This document shows positions 62,220 through 64,000 of a DNA stretch of 64,000 bases, piece by piece. Below the pieces are notes generated by a model that made no database searches, was not told the origin of the DNA, and saw only the letters and a program-made list of their open reading frames with translations. Position numbers and translations under genes: made by a program. Every line of letters begins with the position of its first letter. Within the stretch, counting starts at the first letter, position 1. The stretch is from Doryteuthis pealeii (taxonomy: Eukaryota; Mollusca; Cephalopoda; Myopsida; Loliginidae). Where the stretch lies: contig CM042160.1 of assembly GCA_023376005.1 (NCBI GenBank), positions 79,546,830 to 79,610,829 on the forward strand, written 5' to 3'.

Positions 62220-63710
62220 AATTCAGATCATAAGTGAATTTTATTTTGTTAAAACAAACAAAAAAAACCAAAAAAACAACAAAAATTCAAACAAACATGC
62301 AACACTTATTGTGTTTGCCATCCAAAGTAACTTTTAAGTTAATCCATCAACACTGTAATGGGTCATGTACTTAAAGTTGCAATAATAATATCAGAAACAC
62401 AATGAAACATATTTATAAACTTAGCTTAACACTACCATAATAATTGTTAGATTTTCACATTTTTTTTTACACTAAATATGAAATGTATTGTGGGGACAAT
62501 TTGGTTTTACAGCATTTTAACTTTGGTGGGTCAATTAATGCGGGTTTTGAAACTCCCTGCCTCTTTTCTACCTCTTCTGATACATACCCACATGGGTTAG
62601 ACACATTGTCACACCCTTCCCGGTGGGGCGTCTGCCCCCCATCACTAGTAAGTGATTTTGAATGTATGGACTCTCCAGTCCTTTAATTTTACTATTGTGT
62701 ACATTCTTATTGTACCTGTATGTCTTATTCATGTGCCTTACATGTATTTCATTGTTACTGTATTTTATGTCTTATTTCTGTGCTATTAAATATATAAAAT
62801 GTCATGTCCACAGCGTGTCGGAGTTGTAGGTTTCAATAATAACCTTGAATTTTACAAGGAAATGTAAAATCCTGGATGGTCTTATTTTCATGAAAAGTTC
62901 TTTCAAATTACTTGATAGATTTTATTTGCACTAGATCAAAGTCTACCCACTCTAACAATAATTGTGGGGGACAGTTTTTAGTAGTATTGATAATAATAAT
63001 GTTGATGATAATCATAAGTTCAGAATGTCAGTTTTTGTTTTGAAGGTCAAAATATCAGAGTGATATGTTTAAATCCACAAGTTAGCTATATTAAACGCAG
63101 ACATTTATGACTTGAATGGGAAACATAAAAAGGTTTTTGGTATTATTTCACTGGAAATCAAAATGTTTCATCTCAGAGTTGGAAATCAAAATGTCTTCCA
63201 ACAGTTGAATTGGATTTGGGTTTTTTTTCTTCTGATGAAGAGAAAAAGTCAAATCAATTTTAGATCTTCTTTCACTTTGTCATCATTTAATAAGCGTCTG
63301 TCATTTGATAATATTTATTTTTTGTAATGAAACATTTTATTGGGGGAGGAGGTGGTGTCTGTCTTTAATAAAAATTTAGGAAAAAATTTTGTCTGGTCTA
63401 TTTATATCCAGACAAGTTTACATAAGTAAAAAAAAAGAGTTTATTTATGGATTGAGATTTCTACTTGTTTATAAGATGGTGGTATTGGTCATGTTGGAGA
63501 GTTGAGAACACAAGAGCATTGGTCAACTGAAATCCTTTTAATCACTTGAGTAAGGGGAGGGGGAGGAAAATAAAACTAAAAGAGAATAGGATATGAAATA
63601 ATTGAGAAAAATAGAATATTTTAGAAAGCCAAAAGATTATTTAGTGGATGAAGAAAAACATTTGAATTTCTAAAACACCTAAAATGCTACCCATATATAT
63701 CATTATACAC
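62220..63710. other. Non-coding stretch, one possible LTR-like part
   Basis: 62500-62830 has moderate GC and ends in ATGTCTTATTTCTGTGCTAT followed by TAAATATATAAA, with no second copy to prove an LTR. The rest is AT-rich with no recognised feature. Confidence 0.35.
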
Positions 63711-63715
63711 ACACA

Positions 63716-63998
63716 CACCAATGCCTTCACACGAGCTGGGTGCAACACAAGGTTAATTTCTTAAGTGGAGTTTAACAGGTTTTAATTCTGAATTTTTGTT
63801 CTCCTAGACTGGTTACCTAGCCAAGGTTAAAGAGTCCAGTCTGCTCTATTTACCGATAACTGGAGGGAGAATAATTGGATGCATACCTTTCCCAAGTGTA
63901 TTAGCATTATGTGAAATGCAAACATCCTCTTCTAGGATTGTAACTCGAGTTGACAAGTCCATTTCCTACGACTCTAACCATTGCACCACATGAGCCTC
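63716..63998 (-). mobile_element. tRNA-derived SINE family B, full length at the window end
   Basis: CACCAATGCCTTCACACGAG, CTTAAGTGGAGTTTAACAGG, CTCCTAGACTGGTTACCTAG, AAGGTTAAAGAGTCCAGTC, ATACCTTTCCCAAGTGTATT, CTAGGATTGTAACTCGAG (B box region) and TAACCATTGCACCACATGAG (A box region), then CCTCCA. The head end is within a few bases of the window edge. Confidence 0.85.
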
Positions 63999-64000
63999 CA

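Noticed and set aside
63230..63260. Hammerhead (CTGATGA near 63233)
   Set aside because: The GAAA-like AGAAAAAG after it leaves no helix II, and the flanks do not pair.

Overview
This window is an AT-rich eukaryotic (metazoan) stretch made almost entirely of transposable-element remains and simple repeats. I find no convincing host protein-coding exon and no intact tRNA or rRNA gene. Features pointing to a lophotrochozoan, most plausibly a mollusc (cephalopod-like), are abundant tRNA-derived SINEs, Penelope-like elements (PLEs) carrying hammerhead ribozymes, fragments of a LINE 3' end, and very long (AT)n and (GA)n microsatellites. The species assignment is inference and is not secure.

Layout. 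1-7 kb: a foldback element, diverged direct repeats, Helitron-like fragments and SINEs, then an uninterrupted 500-nt purine tract (7249-7748). 8-10 kb: a hammerhead at 8995 and a near-perfect palindrome (9407-9668) with a hammerhead in each arm, between (AT)n tracts. 10-15 kb: a decayed LINE reverse-transcriptase C-terminus, SINEs and a ribozyme-bearing PLE-terminus family. 15.2-15.8 kb: a Helitron-like element with a terminal hairpin and CTRRT end. 17.7-25 kb: SINEs, MITEs, inverted PLE-like termini, a hammerhead at 22263 and many microsatellites. 29.2-32.7 kb: the one recognisable larger element, a decayed PLE on the minus strand with RT fragments and a GIY-YIG endonuclease, bounded by ~0.5-kb inverted terminal repeats. 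36-47 kb: a run of inverted-repeat elements with hammerheads, most beside (AT)n, plus SINEs and a second Helitron-like copy. 50-57 kb: more copies of a dispersed repeat (family E), a Tc1-like MITE, a two-armed ribozyme family and a 25-bp minisatellite. 58-64 kb: SINEs, family E and a foldback element with telomere-like repeats at its centre.

The most interesting content is the set of type I hammerhead motifs. At least nine keep the conserved core with complementary helices I and III: 8995 (+), 9447 (-), 9587 (+), 22263 (+), 37824 (+), 39449 (-), 39518 (+), 40273 (+) and 46727 (-). A tenth at 54836 (-) could work as a dimer. At least eight decayed versions accompany them. Several share a downstream motif (CTTAGTATTGAGCACTTT-like), several lie in head-to-head inverted pairs, and many damaged copies carry the same CpG-type change at the core G12. 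Hammerheads in PLE termini are known; this density, pairing and decay pattern in one 64-kb window is the part worth pursuing.
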